The translations under genes were made by a program, and so were the position numbers. A DNA stretch of 64,000 bases from Bdellovibrionales bacterium (GTDB taxonomy: Bacteria > Bdellovibrionota > Bdellovibrionia > Bdellovibrionales > Bdellovibrionaceae): contig JAFEAQ010000010.1 of assembly GCA_018266295.1 (NCBI GenBank), positions 124,001-188,000 on the forward strand, given 5' to 3'. The notes below the pieces were generated by a model that made no database searches, was not told where the DNA came from, and saw only the letters and a list, made by a program, of their open reading frames with translations. This document shows positions 56,984 through 64,000 of this stretch, in pieces (the stretch's first letter is position 1; every line of letters starts with the position of its first letter).

Positions 56984-57841
56984 TTAGAAGCTCGCCAACA
57001 TGCTTACGCTGTAAGTGACTTCCTCCGCACGGTACAAACTTGATTGCAAACTTCGAGAATCCGGCCTGAGACCATTTTGTCGTGTCGCCACAGAGTTTGT
57101 GATATCGGGAACAAAGAGCACGGGCCCTACGGTCACGTACATCCCCGTACTGATATCTAAGGTCTCATCCAACAGGCTGAGACTGCTCGTTCGCCAGTCT
57201 TCTGTTGTGCCAATCCCCTGATAAAAGGACACATTGTCGGACAAAGAATAAGAAAGACTCACCCCATGAATGAGAGTCGTGTGGGAAAACTTCTCCTTCC
57301 CGTCTTGACTGATGGATTGGGGAGTAAAACCCTGGCGCGGGTCTAAAAAGTAAGTCACACTCCAACGCGGGTTGAGCGTCCAGTTCACGTAAGCAGTCAA
57401 ACGGAACTTACCGTTGCTTCTTTCGGCAATCGCCTTGTCCGTGACAGGCAGATAAAACCATACAAGCGGGACGATTTCATCTGACCCCAACAATCCGGGC
57501 GTCTTAAACGAGTAAGTCACGACGGAATTGGATCTCTCGAACTTGCTACCACTGTCACTATCGCGCGTATATGTAAAATACTGACGAAAACCCCACTTGG
57601 TTGTCTCACTGGTCTTATAGGTCAGCCCCAGCGCATTGGTCGTATTGACGGCCGCATGGGAATTTCGGTCACGAATATCTGAAGCGCTCATATCAACAGC
57701 CGAGATGGCCAAGAAACCGACGTTGGATTTCGGTTTCACCACAGTGTTTACCGTGGTCGTCGTTGTCGTGGGCGCTGACTGTTGCTGAGCCAACCCTTCC
57801 ATCGCAAAGAAAATAAGCGGCAAAGTGAATAACTTCTTCAT
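56984..57841 (-). CDS. outer-membrane beta-barrel protein
   Basis: 285 residues with signal peptide (LPLIFFAMEGLAQ), a Thr-rich spacer and about ten amphipathic strands (TKWGFRQYFTYTRD, FRLTAYVNWTLNPRWSVTYF), ending in MLASF, the usual barrel terminus with final Phe. The start overlaps the lipoprotein gene stop by one base (TAATG). The location upstream of the efflux operon suggests co-regulation. Cargo unknown. Confidence 0.75.
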   Translation of the reverse strand: MKKLFTLPLIFFAMEGLAQQQSAPTTTTTTVNTVVKPKSNVGFLAISAVDMSASDIRDRNSHAAVNTTNALGLTYKTSETTKWGFRQYFTYTRDSDSGSKFERSNSVVTYSFKTPGLLGSDEIVPLVWFYLPVTDKAIAERSNGKFRLTAYVNWTLNPRWSVTYFLDPRQGFTPQSISQDGKEKFSHTTLIHGVSLSYSLSDNVSFYQGIGTTEDWRTSSLSLLDETLDISTGMYVTVGPVLFVPDITNSVATRQNGLRPDSRSLQSSLYRAEEVTYSVSMLASF

Positions 57842-58194
57842 TATTTTGCCCCGTTCTTAAGAACTTCGTACTCAGTCTCTGCGTCTATACCTGTGCCTTG
57901 CTTAAACTCGACTGTTGCCATTTGGTCCGTGACTCCGACGACCTTTCCAATGGAAGCAAGTTGACGAACGCAATTCACTCTTTCTCGATCTTTAAAATTT
58001 TTTGTGGCGCATGTTTTATTTAAAGCTGTGATCTCGGCCCCTTTTTCAGGGATTACCGATTCGTTGAATTTGATTTTTACCTGCGTAGAACCATCTTCAA
58101 AATGAAGGGGTTTGCTCTCTGAGCGGTAATAAGTTGTGGTACATGCGGTCGCTGCAAAAGAAAGGCAAATAAGTGCCATTACGTATTTTTTCAT
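57841..58194 (-). CDS. small lipoprotein of unknown function
   Basis: 117 residues. Lipobox AATAC gives a lipidated Cys at residue 18, followed by Thr, so outer-membrane sorting is expected. The mature part is beta-rich with two further cysteines (KTCATK and VNCVRQ) and a likely disulfide. GGAGAG precedes the ATG. It is translationally coupled to the barrel protein gene, so the two probably form a unit. Confidence 0.75.
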   Translation of the reverse strand: MKKYVMALICLSFAATACTTTYYRSESKPLHFEDGSTQVKIKFNESVIPEKGAEITALNKTCATKNFKDRERVNCVRQLASIGKVVGVTDQMATVEFKQGTGIDAETEYEVLKNGAK

Positions 58195-58294
58195 ACATCT
58201 CTCCGAGCCAAAGGAATGCCGTTCAAATCGGGCCCACCCATTTGGCTAATAAATATTTAATTTTTAAAATTTCGAACTTAGCTATAAGACGTCG

Positions 58295-58624
58295 CTAAGC
58301 AATCGGAGGGCGCTTTTGAGTTTCAAAAACCATGCTGAGATAGTTAAACATGTAGTCCAAATTAGGAGTGCCAACTTGAACATCTAAAGACACAGCGACT
58401 TGCTGAGTGTAGTCGAAAGAACAATGGCCGGAATGACCAAAGTGACAAACGTGCTCGCCTTGGCTGTCATCCACGGGATCCGCTTGGTGAGAATAATCCG
58501 CAGCCACCATCGCCGTAATGACGGAAGTGCTTTCTTTATTTGAATTCAATTTACAATGAATGCCCGCTAGCGAGGTCATCGAGAAGATAATAAAAGAAAG
58601 AAAAAGGGCAACCGTTACTTTCAT
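58295..58624 (-). CDS. small exported protein with CHFGHSGHC motif
   Basis: 109 residues with a signal peptide (LFLSFIIFSMTSLAG). It shares with the protein at 56520-56903 a Asp/Ser-rich stretch leading to VCHFGHSGHCSFD and a similar C-terminus (DYMFNYLSMVFETQKRPP versus DYILKFKRPHDRF). The His/Cys cluster probably binds metal. Two such paralogues bracket the barrel-lipoprotein pair. Function inferred from motif only. Confidence 0.6.
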   Translation of the reverse strand: MKVTVALFLSFIIFSMTSLAGIHCKLNSNKESTSVITAMVAADYSHQADPVDDSQGEHVCHFGHSGHCSFDYTQQVAVSLDVQVGTPNLDYMFNYLSMVFETQKRPPIA

Positions 58625-58784
58625 CCCGAATATTAGTAACGTCGATTCTTTTTAATTTCAACTGATTTAAATTAGCTTGTAATAATAGCCACTTGCCAGA
58701 GGCGCATGAAAAGGTCTAGTGCGCAATTGCGTGTATGACTCTGACAATCCCGTTTGCTAAGGTAATAAGATCAACTGAGGCAGA

Positions 58785-59948
58785 ATGGCGTATCTTAAAA
58801 GAAACTCTAGCATTCTTTCTATCTTAGGTATTTTGTTTTTTCTCGCAGGCTTACTTTGGAATGCCTGCAATCACGGCGGCGATTTTAAAGTTTTCTATCT
58901 CGCCGGCGAACGCTTCCTCACTCATCAATCTGTCTACAATCCGGCCGACGGCTGGTCGCCGTTTAAGTACCACCCTGCCTGGGCCGTGGTTTTTTCGCTA
59001 TGGTCCCTGCTCCCTTTTACCCTGGCGACCCTGGCTTTTAATGCGGTCAACATGGGCTTGTGGATTTGGGCGGCCCACTCTTGGAGTAAGCTCCTTAACT
59101 ATAAAATCACCACGACAAGTTTCTTAATCCTGGTCGTCTTAAGCCTGAATGCGATGTCAGCAGAAACGGCTTACGGGCAAATCAACGGCCTTCTCTTTTG
59201 GGGCGCGACTCAGATTTTCTTGTGGCTAGAGGACTCGACTCAAAAACCTTTCCGCAGCGGCTTGCTCTTAGCTGTGCTGATCAGCCTCAAACTCAATTTA
59301 GGCATCCTGCTGTTCTATGCTCTTTACAAAAACTGGCGCACGGCTTTGGGACTTCTCGGCGGCGCTTTGGTTTTGCATGGTATTGTCAGCTTAAGCTTTG
59401 GCGACATCGTCAACTGGGGTCTTTATCACTCGTGGCTCGATCTCTTGATGACTCAGTCAAAGGAACAATTCAACACGTTTGAAGTGCAAAGCGTTCTCCG
59501 CGTGTGCTACGTCCTCTTTGGTGAGAGCCTTGCAAAAACGATCTGGGCCGGCCTCTTGGGACTCGCCGTGGTGCTGGGAATTTATTTGGATAGAACTCAC
59601 AAGCACGAGAATCCACAGCAGAGAACCGCGCTGGCGGGAGGCTATTGGCTTGCGATCATCTTCTTCTTTTCGCCGCTCGCATGGTGGTATCAGGTCTTGT
59701 ACCTTTTCCCGCTCGCGTTTTTGCTCCTAAAGAACTCAACGTTGCCAAAAGCACAGTGGCTTGCGCGCATTTGCCTGTGCAGCTTTGCATTCATTAGCTT
59801 TAACACCATCGGCCGCGCCGGAATCTTCAGCTACAAATTTTATATGGGATATTTCGCAGCCGGTATGATCCTGTGGCTCTACTTCCTGTGGGACCGCGTC
59901 CGTCCCGCACAAGCACAGATTTCACTCTCTGCCGAAAAGGCCGCTTGA
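58785..59948 (+). CDS. GT87-like membrane glycosyltransferase (DUF2029)
   Basis: 387 residues with about nine to ten membrane helices. The family hallmark near the N-terminus is GGDFKVFYLAGERFL, with the Asp after the first helix and VYNPADGWSPFKYHP; GT87 enzymes transfer mannose or related sugars from polyprenyl-phosphate donors outside the membrane. GAGGCAG precedes the ATG. It stands alone and converges on the glycine-rich gene with a 16-bp gap. The acceptor is unknown. Confidence 0.82.
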   Translation: MAYLKRNSSILSILGILFFLAGLLWNACNHGGDFKVFYLAGERFLTHQSVYNPADGWSPFKYHPAWAVVFSLWSLLPFTLATLAFNAVNMGLWIWAAHSWSKLLNYKITTTSFLILVVLSLNAMSAETAYGQINGLLFWGATQIFLWLEDSTQKPFRSGLLLAVLISLKLNLGILLFYALYKNWRTALGLLGGALVLHGIVSLSFGDIVNWGLYHSWLDLLMTQSKEQFNTFEVQSVLRVCYVLFGESLAKTIWAGLLGLAVVLGIYLDRTHKHENPQQRTALAGGYWLAIIFFFSPLAWWYQVLYLFPLAFLLLKNSTLPKAQWLARICLCSFAFISFNTIGRAGIFSYKFYMGYFAAGMILWLYFLWDRVRPAQAQISLSAEKAA

Positions 59949-59964
59949 GCGCAGCGATCTCTAT

Positions 59965-60894
59965 CTAACGTCGATAGGTCAGAATAATCTGGCCGCCGCC
60001 GCCACTTCCAGAAACGCCGCCGCCATTCCCCGAGCTCCCACCCGCGGATCCTGCGCCACCGCCAGGAAAACCACCAGCTCCGCCCGCAGCTCCCGCAGCA
60101 GCGCCAGAACTAGCGCCTCCTCCGCCGCCGCCACCGCCACCATTTTGGTTTGACACACCGGCAGATCCTACAGTGGGAGAAGCACCCGACGTACCCGCAC
60201 TACCTCCAGCTCCGCCCCCGTTTGCAGCACCGCCGGCAGCGCCAAAGGAATCACTCGGAGGGCTGGCCCCATTGGCACCTGCGCCCGTCGGAGAACCCGC
60301 GGCGCCACCACCAGCACCGGGAAAATAACTAGGATTGTTGCCGCCAGCACCGCCAGCATAAAGCACATCACCTACGGAAGACGCCGTCGCGCCACCAGCG
60401 CCGCCCAAATAGTTAGTTCCATCTTGAATAGAACCTCGCCCACCTTGGGCCAACACCGTGCCTGTACTCGAAAACCAAGTATCGCCCCCATTGGTACCAG
60501 GCGCATTGTTGCCAGAAGTGCCGCCGGCACCAATCGAGTAAGTGATACTGTTACCAGGTGTCACGGCGAGATTATTTTTCTTCGCGTAAGCACCGCCGCC
60601 GCCCGCACCATATGCAGACCAACTCGAAGCTCCAGCAGCACCTCCGCCAGCCCCCCAGCACTCCACAGAGATAAGAGTCGTCACTCCAGATGGCACGATC
60701 CAACTCGTCCCCGAAGTGAGAACCACGGTGTTCATTTGGTTTCGGAAAAAGGCCATTGGGATTGTTTGCGCTAAGATCTGTGATCCGCAGAAAAGACAAA
60801 TCAGAAGTCCGGCGCAACGTCGATGAAGAATACTTTTGAAGATGAAAATGAGAGAATCCATTGGGACTATGTTGACAGTCACAGCCGTCCGCAT
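59965..60894 (-). CDS. exported glycine-rich repeat protein
   Basis: 309 residues. A hydrophobic leader (CAGLLICLFCGSQILA) is followed by TIPMAFFRN, a beta segment (WIVPSGVTTLISVECWGAGGGG) typical of the Gly-rich domain found in some surface and tail-fibre proteins, and then 200 residues that are mostly Gly, Ala and Ser. The C-terminus QIILTYRR closes the domain. The start may be the ATG at 60861, which shortens the leader. The structural role, perhaps surface or appendage, is inferred. Confidence 0.75.
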   Translation of the reverse strand: MRTAVTVNIVPMDSLIFIFKSILHRRCAGLLICLFCGSQILAQTIPMAFFRNQMNTVVLTSGTSWIVPSGVTTLISVECWGAGGGAAGASSWSAYGAGGGGAYAKKNNLAVTPGNSITYSIGAGGTSGNNAPGTNGGDTWFSSTGTVLAQGGRGSIQDGTNYLGGAGGATASSVGDVLYAGGAGGNNPSYFPGAGGGAAGSPTGAGANGASPPSDSFGAAGGAANGGGAGGSAGTSGASPTVGSAGVSNQNGGGGGGGGGASSGAAAGAAGGAGGFPGGGAGSAGGSSGNGGGVSGSGGGGQIILTYRR

Positions 60895-61207
60895 GCCAAC
60901 ACAAACTCAATAGTGGAATGAATTCTGCTGCAATTGTGCAGCGAGAGCTTTGCTATCCATGAGGTTGGTACAGCTTTAATTAGTCTGATTTATACGAATA
61001 TGCATGGGCTTGTATGCTCCAACGAAATCATCGAATAAAGCCCTGCGTTCCAAGGTGTTCCCTACGGTACATTTCAAGCAAACACTAAACTGGATATGGT
61101 TCCATTAGTTTGTCATATCGTTAAATGAGAAATAACATTAAAGCCAATCATACGAATTTTTTTAAGCATTGATTCGGATGTGAATGATCAGCTTTCGAGG
61201 AAGAACC
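60895..61207. other. divergent intergenic region
   Basis: AT-rich spacer between the glycine-rich gene (minus) and the RCC1 gene (plus). I see no clear promoter pair, gene or repeat. The GAGGAAG ribosome site of the RCC1 gene is at its right end. Confidence 0.4.
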
Positions 61208-62494
61208 ATGAAGAGAGAGAAAAAAATAACCGTTAAGAGAAGTATCAGGAGAAATATTAAGAGAAGATTGTTCTTAAAGCGATTATTTGGTTTTGGATTT
61301 GTTGTGAATCAAGCCTCTTTACTACGGCCAGTATCTCTGATTCTTGGAATTTTATTTTCCGGAAAGAAATCCCTCGCACACATAATTCCATTCGCTTTTT
61401 GGCGTAAGACTCCGTTGACGTTATGGATGTGGGGCTACGGCAATGACGGAGCGACAGGACTCGGGATTTCAACCAATAAAAGCTCTCCCGTGCAGGTAGG
61501 CTCTCTCTCAACCTGGGACTCAGTTTCCGCCGGATCCATTCACACGATGGCCATAAAAACCGACGGAACTTTATGGACGTGGGGTGACAATACCAATGGT
61601 CAACTCGGCATTGGCACTGTCGTTGGAAAAAACTCTCCGGTGCAAATTGGAACGGGAAATAATTGGTCGATGGTTTGCGCCGCCGGAGTTTGGACGACAG
61701 CAGAGTTCTCGCATACGCTCGCGGTCAAGAGCGATGGAACTTTATGGGCCTGGGGCGATAACTCAAAAGGACAGCTGGGCGATGGCACGACGGTGAGTAA
61801 AAGTTCTCCGATTCAAATTGGCACTGACACCAACTGGGCTTATGTAAATGGCACTTGGGGATTGAACAGCTTCGCGATAAAAACCGACGGGACTCTATGG
61901 TCTTGGGGATATAACGCCGCCGCCTCTGCCGGTATGCTCGGAGACGGAACGATCGTAAATAAAAGTTCTCCAATTCAAGTAGGCGCTCTCACAAATTGGT
62001 CGAAGATCAACGTGGGCTTTGGCCACGTCCTTGCGCTCAAAACGGATGGAACTCTATGGGCCTGGGGGCTCAATTCGAGTGGGCAACTTGGCAACGGCCT
62101 TTTCGCGGCGAAAAGTTCACCGATTCAAATTGGCGTCGGCACGAACTGGATGACTCTTGGCACCGCAGGCTACGGCAGTCTTGCGCTTAAAACCGATGGG
62201 ACCTTGTGGAGCTGGGGCAGTAACTCCTATGGAGAGCTCGGTCTCGGTGACACCAACGACAGAAGTGTACCGACCCAAGTGGGAACTTCCACTTGGACGG
62301 CGTTGGATTCCTCATTGGATCAAGCTATGGCCATTCGTTCTGATGGAACACTCTGGGCATGGGGCTCGAATAATAAGGGACAGTTAGGAGATGGAACAGT
62401 TGTAGCGCGAAGCTCTCCGGTCCAAATCGGTGCAGTCAATACATGGGTGAAGTGCAGCGCCGGTGAATCCTTTGCGGCCGCCCTCAGATATTAG
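61208..62494 (+). CDS. exported RCC1-repeat beta-propeller protein
   Basis: 428 residues. ATG 61208 is chosen because GAGGAAG lies just upstream. A very basic leader (SIRRNIKRRLFLKRLFG) and hydrophobic stretch precede IIPFAFWRK, after which seven RCC1 blades run to the end; each has the pattern ALKTDGTLWxWGxNxxGQLGxGT followed by SSPIQIG. RCC1-type propellers bind proteins or membranes; bacterial exported ones are little studied. The leader resembles that of the adjacent glycine-rich protein. No enzymatic residues seen. Confidence 0.82.
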   Translation: MKREKKITVKRSIRRNIKRRLFLKRLFGFGFVVNQASLLRPVSLILGILFSGKKSLAHIIPFAFWRKTPLTLWMWGYGNDGATGLGISTNKSSPVQVGSLSTWDSVSAGSIHTMAIKTDGTLWTWGDNTNGQLGIGTVVGKNSPVQIGTGNNWSMVCAAGVWTTAEFSHTLAVKSDGTLWAWGDNSKGQLGDGTTVSKSSPIQIGTDTNWAYVNGTWGLNSFAIKTDGTLWSWGYNAAASAGMLGDGTIVNKSSPIQVGALTNWSKINVGFGHVLALKTDGTLWAWGLNSSGQLGNGLFAAKSSPIQIGVGTNWMTLGTAGYGSLALKTDGTLWSWGSNSYGELGLGDTNDRSVPTQVGTSTWTALDSSLDQAMAIRSDGTLWAWGSNNKGQLGDGTVVARSSPVQIGAVNTWVKCSAGESFAAALRY

Positions 62495-62540
62495 AAAGTC
62501 CTTCACTGACTGTACTTAATGTATCCCTCACATTGATTTA

Positions 62541-63285
62541 CTAATCTTGTGAAAGCATTGCAATAACAGCTCCGTATATGCCTTTAACAACTTCACTCAT
62601 TTTCGTATAATCAAGGCGGTCAGGTGTGTCAGCCTCGGTATGGTATGCTTTGTTTCTCATCATAGCCGTGTCTGTAATCATGACCGCCGGCCAATCGTAA
62701 GTCCAATAGTTACGATGATCAGAAAAATCCACGCCGTTGACGTAAGCAGGAGCATTCATCGAATAAACTGGCACTTTGCTATTAGCAGTCATATTACGCT
62801 TCAGTTCTCGCACAAGTTCACGATCGGCTGGCAACCCCACTTGCATTGTCGTCAGCCCCGGGATTCTTTGGCCCACAAGCGTCTAAATGCGCACCAATAA
62901 CAGCGACATCTTTGCTCTCACCTGATTCATAACGAAAGAGTATATTGTGAAAAACCCGATCGAATGCATAGACGTCATAAATTTTTGGCTGGTAACCCAA
63001 TTCTTGCAGCCGATTGATCACAAATTTTTCAGCCTTCAAAACGGATTCAACATTTTTAAAATAGCGGTTTGGCTGTATCCCAGAAAGTTCGTAAGTATCA
63101 GCCTTCAATCGATTTACATCCACAACAACACTATCGGTAACTGCCTTCCCAGAAGAAACGATAGGATTACGCAGGTACCAAAACATCAAAAGCCAAAAAA
63201 GCGAAAACGGAATCAAAATCCCATATAAAAGAAACTCTGGCCGAACAAGTTTTATAGACTTCATTAAGTTTATACTAAGAAGCAC
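62541..63285 (-). pseudogene. M28-family metallopeptidase, disrupted by an internal deletion
   Basis: The first part (from 63285 or ATG 63264) has a membrane anchor (FLLYGILIPFSLFWLLMFW) and the zinc-ligand segment GAHLDACGPKNPGADDNASG. It then shifts frame and stops near 62818. The second part, in another frame, resumes at LVRELKRNM and runs through the late M28 motifs DFSDHRNYW and YHTEADTPDRLDY to the stop at 62541. The region between, which should hold the catalytic Glu pair (about 80 residues in relatives), is missing. The gene cannot make an active peptidase. Confidence 0.82.
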
Positions 63286-63321
63286 CCATCAGAATGTCAC
63301 CTAAAACGCCCCAAAAGTGCA

Positions 63322-63464
63322 GCACCATTTCCCTTCCATTTGCGAGTTCCACAGAAGGTAAAATTCTACGTAAAGAACGGAAACCCTGTCGAACCAAGAA
63401 ATAATAAAATACCAAGAACTAAAAAGAGCGAGGACTGTCTGAGCAAATGGAAGGGAAATGGTGC
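63322..63464. repeat. 143-bp element bounded by 22-bp perfect inverted repeats, touching the tRNA-Leu 3' end
   Basis: The 22-base sequence at 63322-63343 (starts GCACCATTTCCC, ends CATTTGC) is exactly the reverse complement of 63443-63464. The right copy includes the GCACCA end of the tRNA. The 99-bp centre has no gene. Confidence 0.75.
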
Positions 63465-63550
63465 CTCGGGCCGGAATTGAACCGGCACGACCCGGTAAAG
63501 GAATCCCAGGATTTTAAGTCCTGTGCGTCTACCAATTTCGCCACCGAGGC
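63459..63550 (-). tRNA. tRNA-Leu (anticodon UAA)
   Basis: Read on the minus strand: acceptor stem GCCTCGG/CCGAGGC, D-arm GGCGAAATTGGTAGACGC, anticodon stem CAGGACTTAAAATCCTG with anticodon TAA, a long variable arm typical of type II tRNAs, T-arm GGTTCAATTCC and discriminator A. The CCA end is encoded (63459-63461). Confidence 0.95.
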
Positions 63551-63681
63551 ATACTAGAAATGAAGCGCCAGAAAATCATTATTTCGCCCTCTTGTCATCT
63601 ATTTGCTTTTTTGCGTTAGACTCATGACACCCCGAGAAATCTCTTTGACTATCGCCCCTGCCCGGGCTTTGATATTTCGTC

Positions 63682-64000
63682 GTGAATTTCTTTGCCCGAA
63701 ACTTTCAGATCTTTAAGCGCATAGGACTTCCCCTGTATGTCCTAACCCTGATCTACACTAGCCTGGATCAGCTTCTCACTATCAATACCGAAGCGGCGAT
63801 GCGCAACCCCAACGGCGGAACGACGTGGATCTGGGTTTATGGCTTTTCCTCTCTGATTGTCGGAATTATCTTCCCCATTCTGGGGATTTTGGTTGTGCTC
63901 TATGGCGCCAAAGCTCCGGATGCGAATGAAAAGGGCCTTTGGCAGTTTATTCAGCACCACATGAACCAGTTGAGTATTGAGATTCTGCGATCTTGGGGAA
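63682..64000 (+). CDS. membrane protein, N-terminal part (3' end outside window)
   Basis: The frame is open from a TGA at 63670-63672 to the right edge; GTG 63682 is the first plausible start, giving 106 visible residues. They hold a hydrophobic stretch (IGLPLYVLTLIYTSLDQLL), an insert rich in Asn/Gly (MRNPNGGTTW) and a second helix (FSSLIVGIIFPILGILVVLY). No strong ribosome site is visible. Too little is present to name a family. It was found by translating the edge; the minus-strand frame here looks like its shadow. Confidence 0.6.
   Translation, partial: MNFFARNFQIFKRIGLPLYVLTLIYTSLDQLLTINTEAAMRNPNGGTTWIWVYGFSSLIVGIIFPILGILVVLYGAKAPDANEKGLWQFIQHHMNQLSIEILRSWG

Noticed and set aside
63322-63464. 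Inverted repeats at the tRNA as attL/attR of an integrated island
   Set aside because: Attachment-site repeats are direct, whereas these are inverted and only 99 bp apart, with no integrase gene in the window.
63742-63960. Minus-strand open frame near the right edge
   Set aside because: The plus strand carries a hydrophobic, well-composed frame open to the edge; the minus-strand frame looks like its shadow.

Overview
The window looks like chromosome from a Gram-negative, motile bacterium of the Bdellovibrio group (Bdellovibrionota). This is inference from gene content, not from a marker gene. The clues are many signal-peptide proteins, outer-membrane barrels and lipoproteins, secreted nuclease, protease and phospholipase-like enzymes, a dense set of two-component proteins, chemotaxis genes, MotA/MotB-type stator genes, a queuosine gene (queG) and a giant Ig-repeat lipoprotein. 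Base composition is moderate, most genes carry AGGAGG-like ribosome sites, and genes are tightly packed with frequent ATGA-type overlaps. I see no prophage, plasmid or CRISPR array.

Layout. 1-10.2 kb: the 3' part of a cyclic beta-glucan synthase, hflX, two secreted unknown proteins and a phospholipase-D-like enzyme. 10.2-22.3 kb: DUF1428, two near-identical RAYT/Y1 transposase elements (10.7-11.6 and 21.4-22.3 kb) with REP-like hairpin cassettes, a secreted transglutaminase, two secreted unknowns, a thioesterase, a small LuxR regulator, a chemotaxis operon (CheY, CheX, degenerate HD-GYP), a CCA-adding-type nucleotidyltransferase and queG. 22.5-24.2 kb: a secreted HNH nuclease overlapping an RluA-type pseudouridine synthase.

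24.4-34.2 kb is an unbroken signalling island. It holds a REC-Hpt protein, three OmpR-type regulators, two REC-only proteins (one with a lost phospho-acceptor), a stand-alone Hpt, a hybrid histidine kinase, and three proteins with an HPF/RaiA-like (ribosome hibernation factor) fold, one fused to a receiver domain. It consists of two paralogous operons facing each other (REC, HPF-like, OmpR regulator, then HPF or Hpt). This is the best candidate here for an undescribed system: a phosphorelay wired to ribosome-hibernation-like proteins.

34.1-39.0 kb: a trypsin-like protease with a barrel-like tail, two small genes and a three-gene salvage operon (class II aldolase, mtnA, mtnP) with the composition of a methylthioadenosine/5'-deoxyadenosine DHAP shunt. 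39.1-51.3 kb: a 2713-residue lipoprotein (FnIII, about 14 Ig-like repeats, NHL-like propeller) followed by a five-gene operon: TPR protein, MotA-like, MotB-like, a membrane protein with a FliG-like cytoplasmic domain, and an outer-membrane barrel. This looks like a proton-driven envelope machine outside any flagellar cluster. Sigma-28-like promoters can be read before the giant gene, the stator operon (weaker) and the chemotaxis operon.

51.4-58.6 kb: an AbrB-type protein and a heavy-metal RND efflux operon (CzcA-like pump, very short adaptor-like protein, TolC-like channel) with two CHFGH-motif small proteins, a barrel and a lipoprotein upstream. 58.7-64 kb: a GT87-like membrane glycosyltransferase, a glycine-rich protein, an RCC1 propeller protein, an M28 peptidase pseudogene with an internal deletion, tRNA-Leu(UAA) beside a 22-bp perfect inverted repeat, and the start of a membrane protein gene that runs off the right edge.
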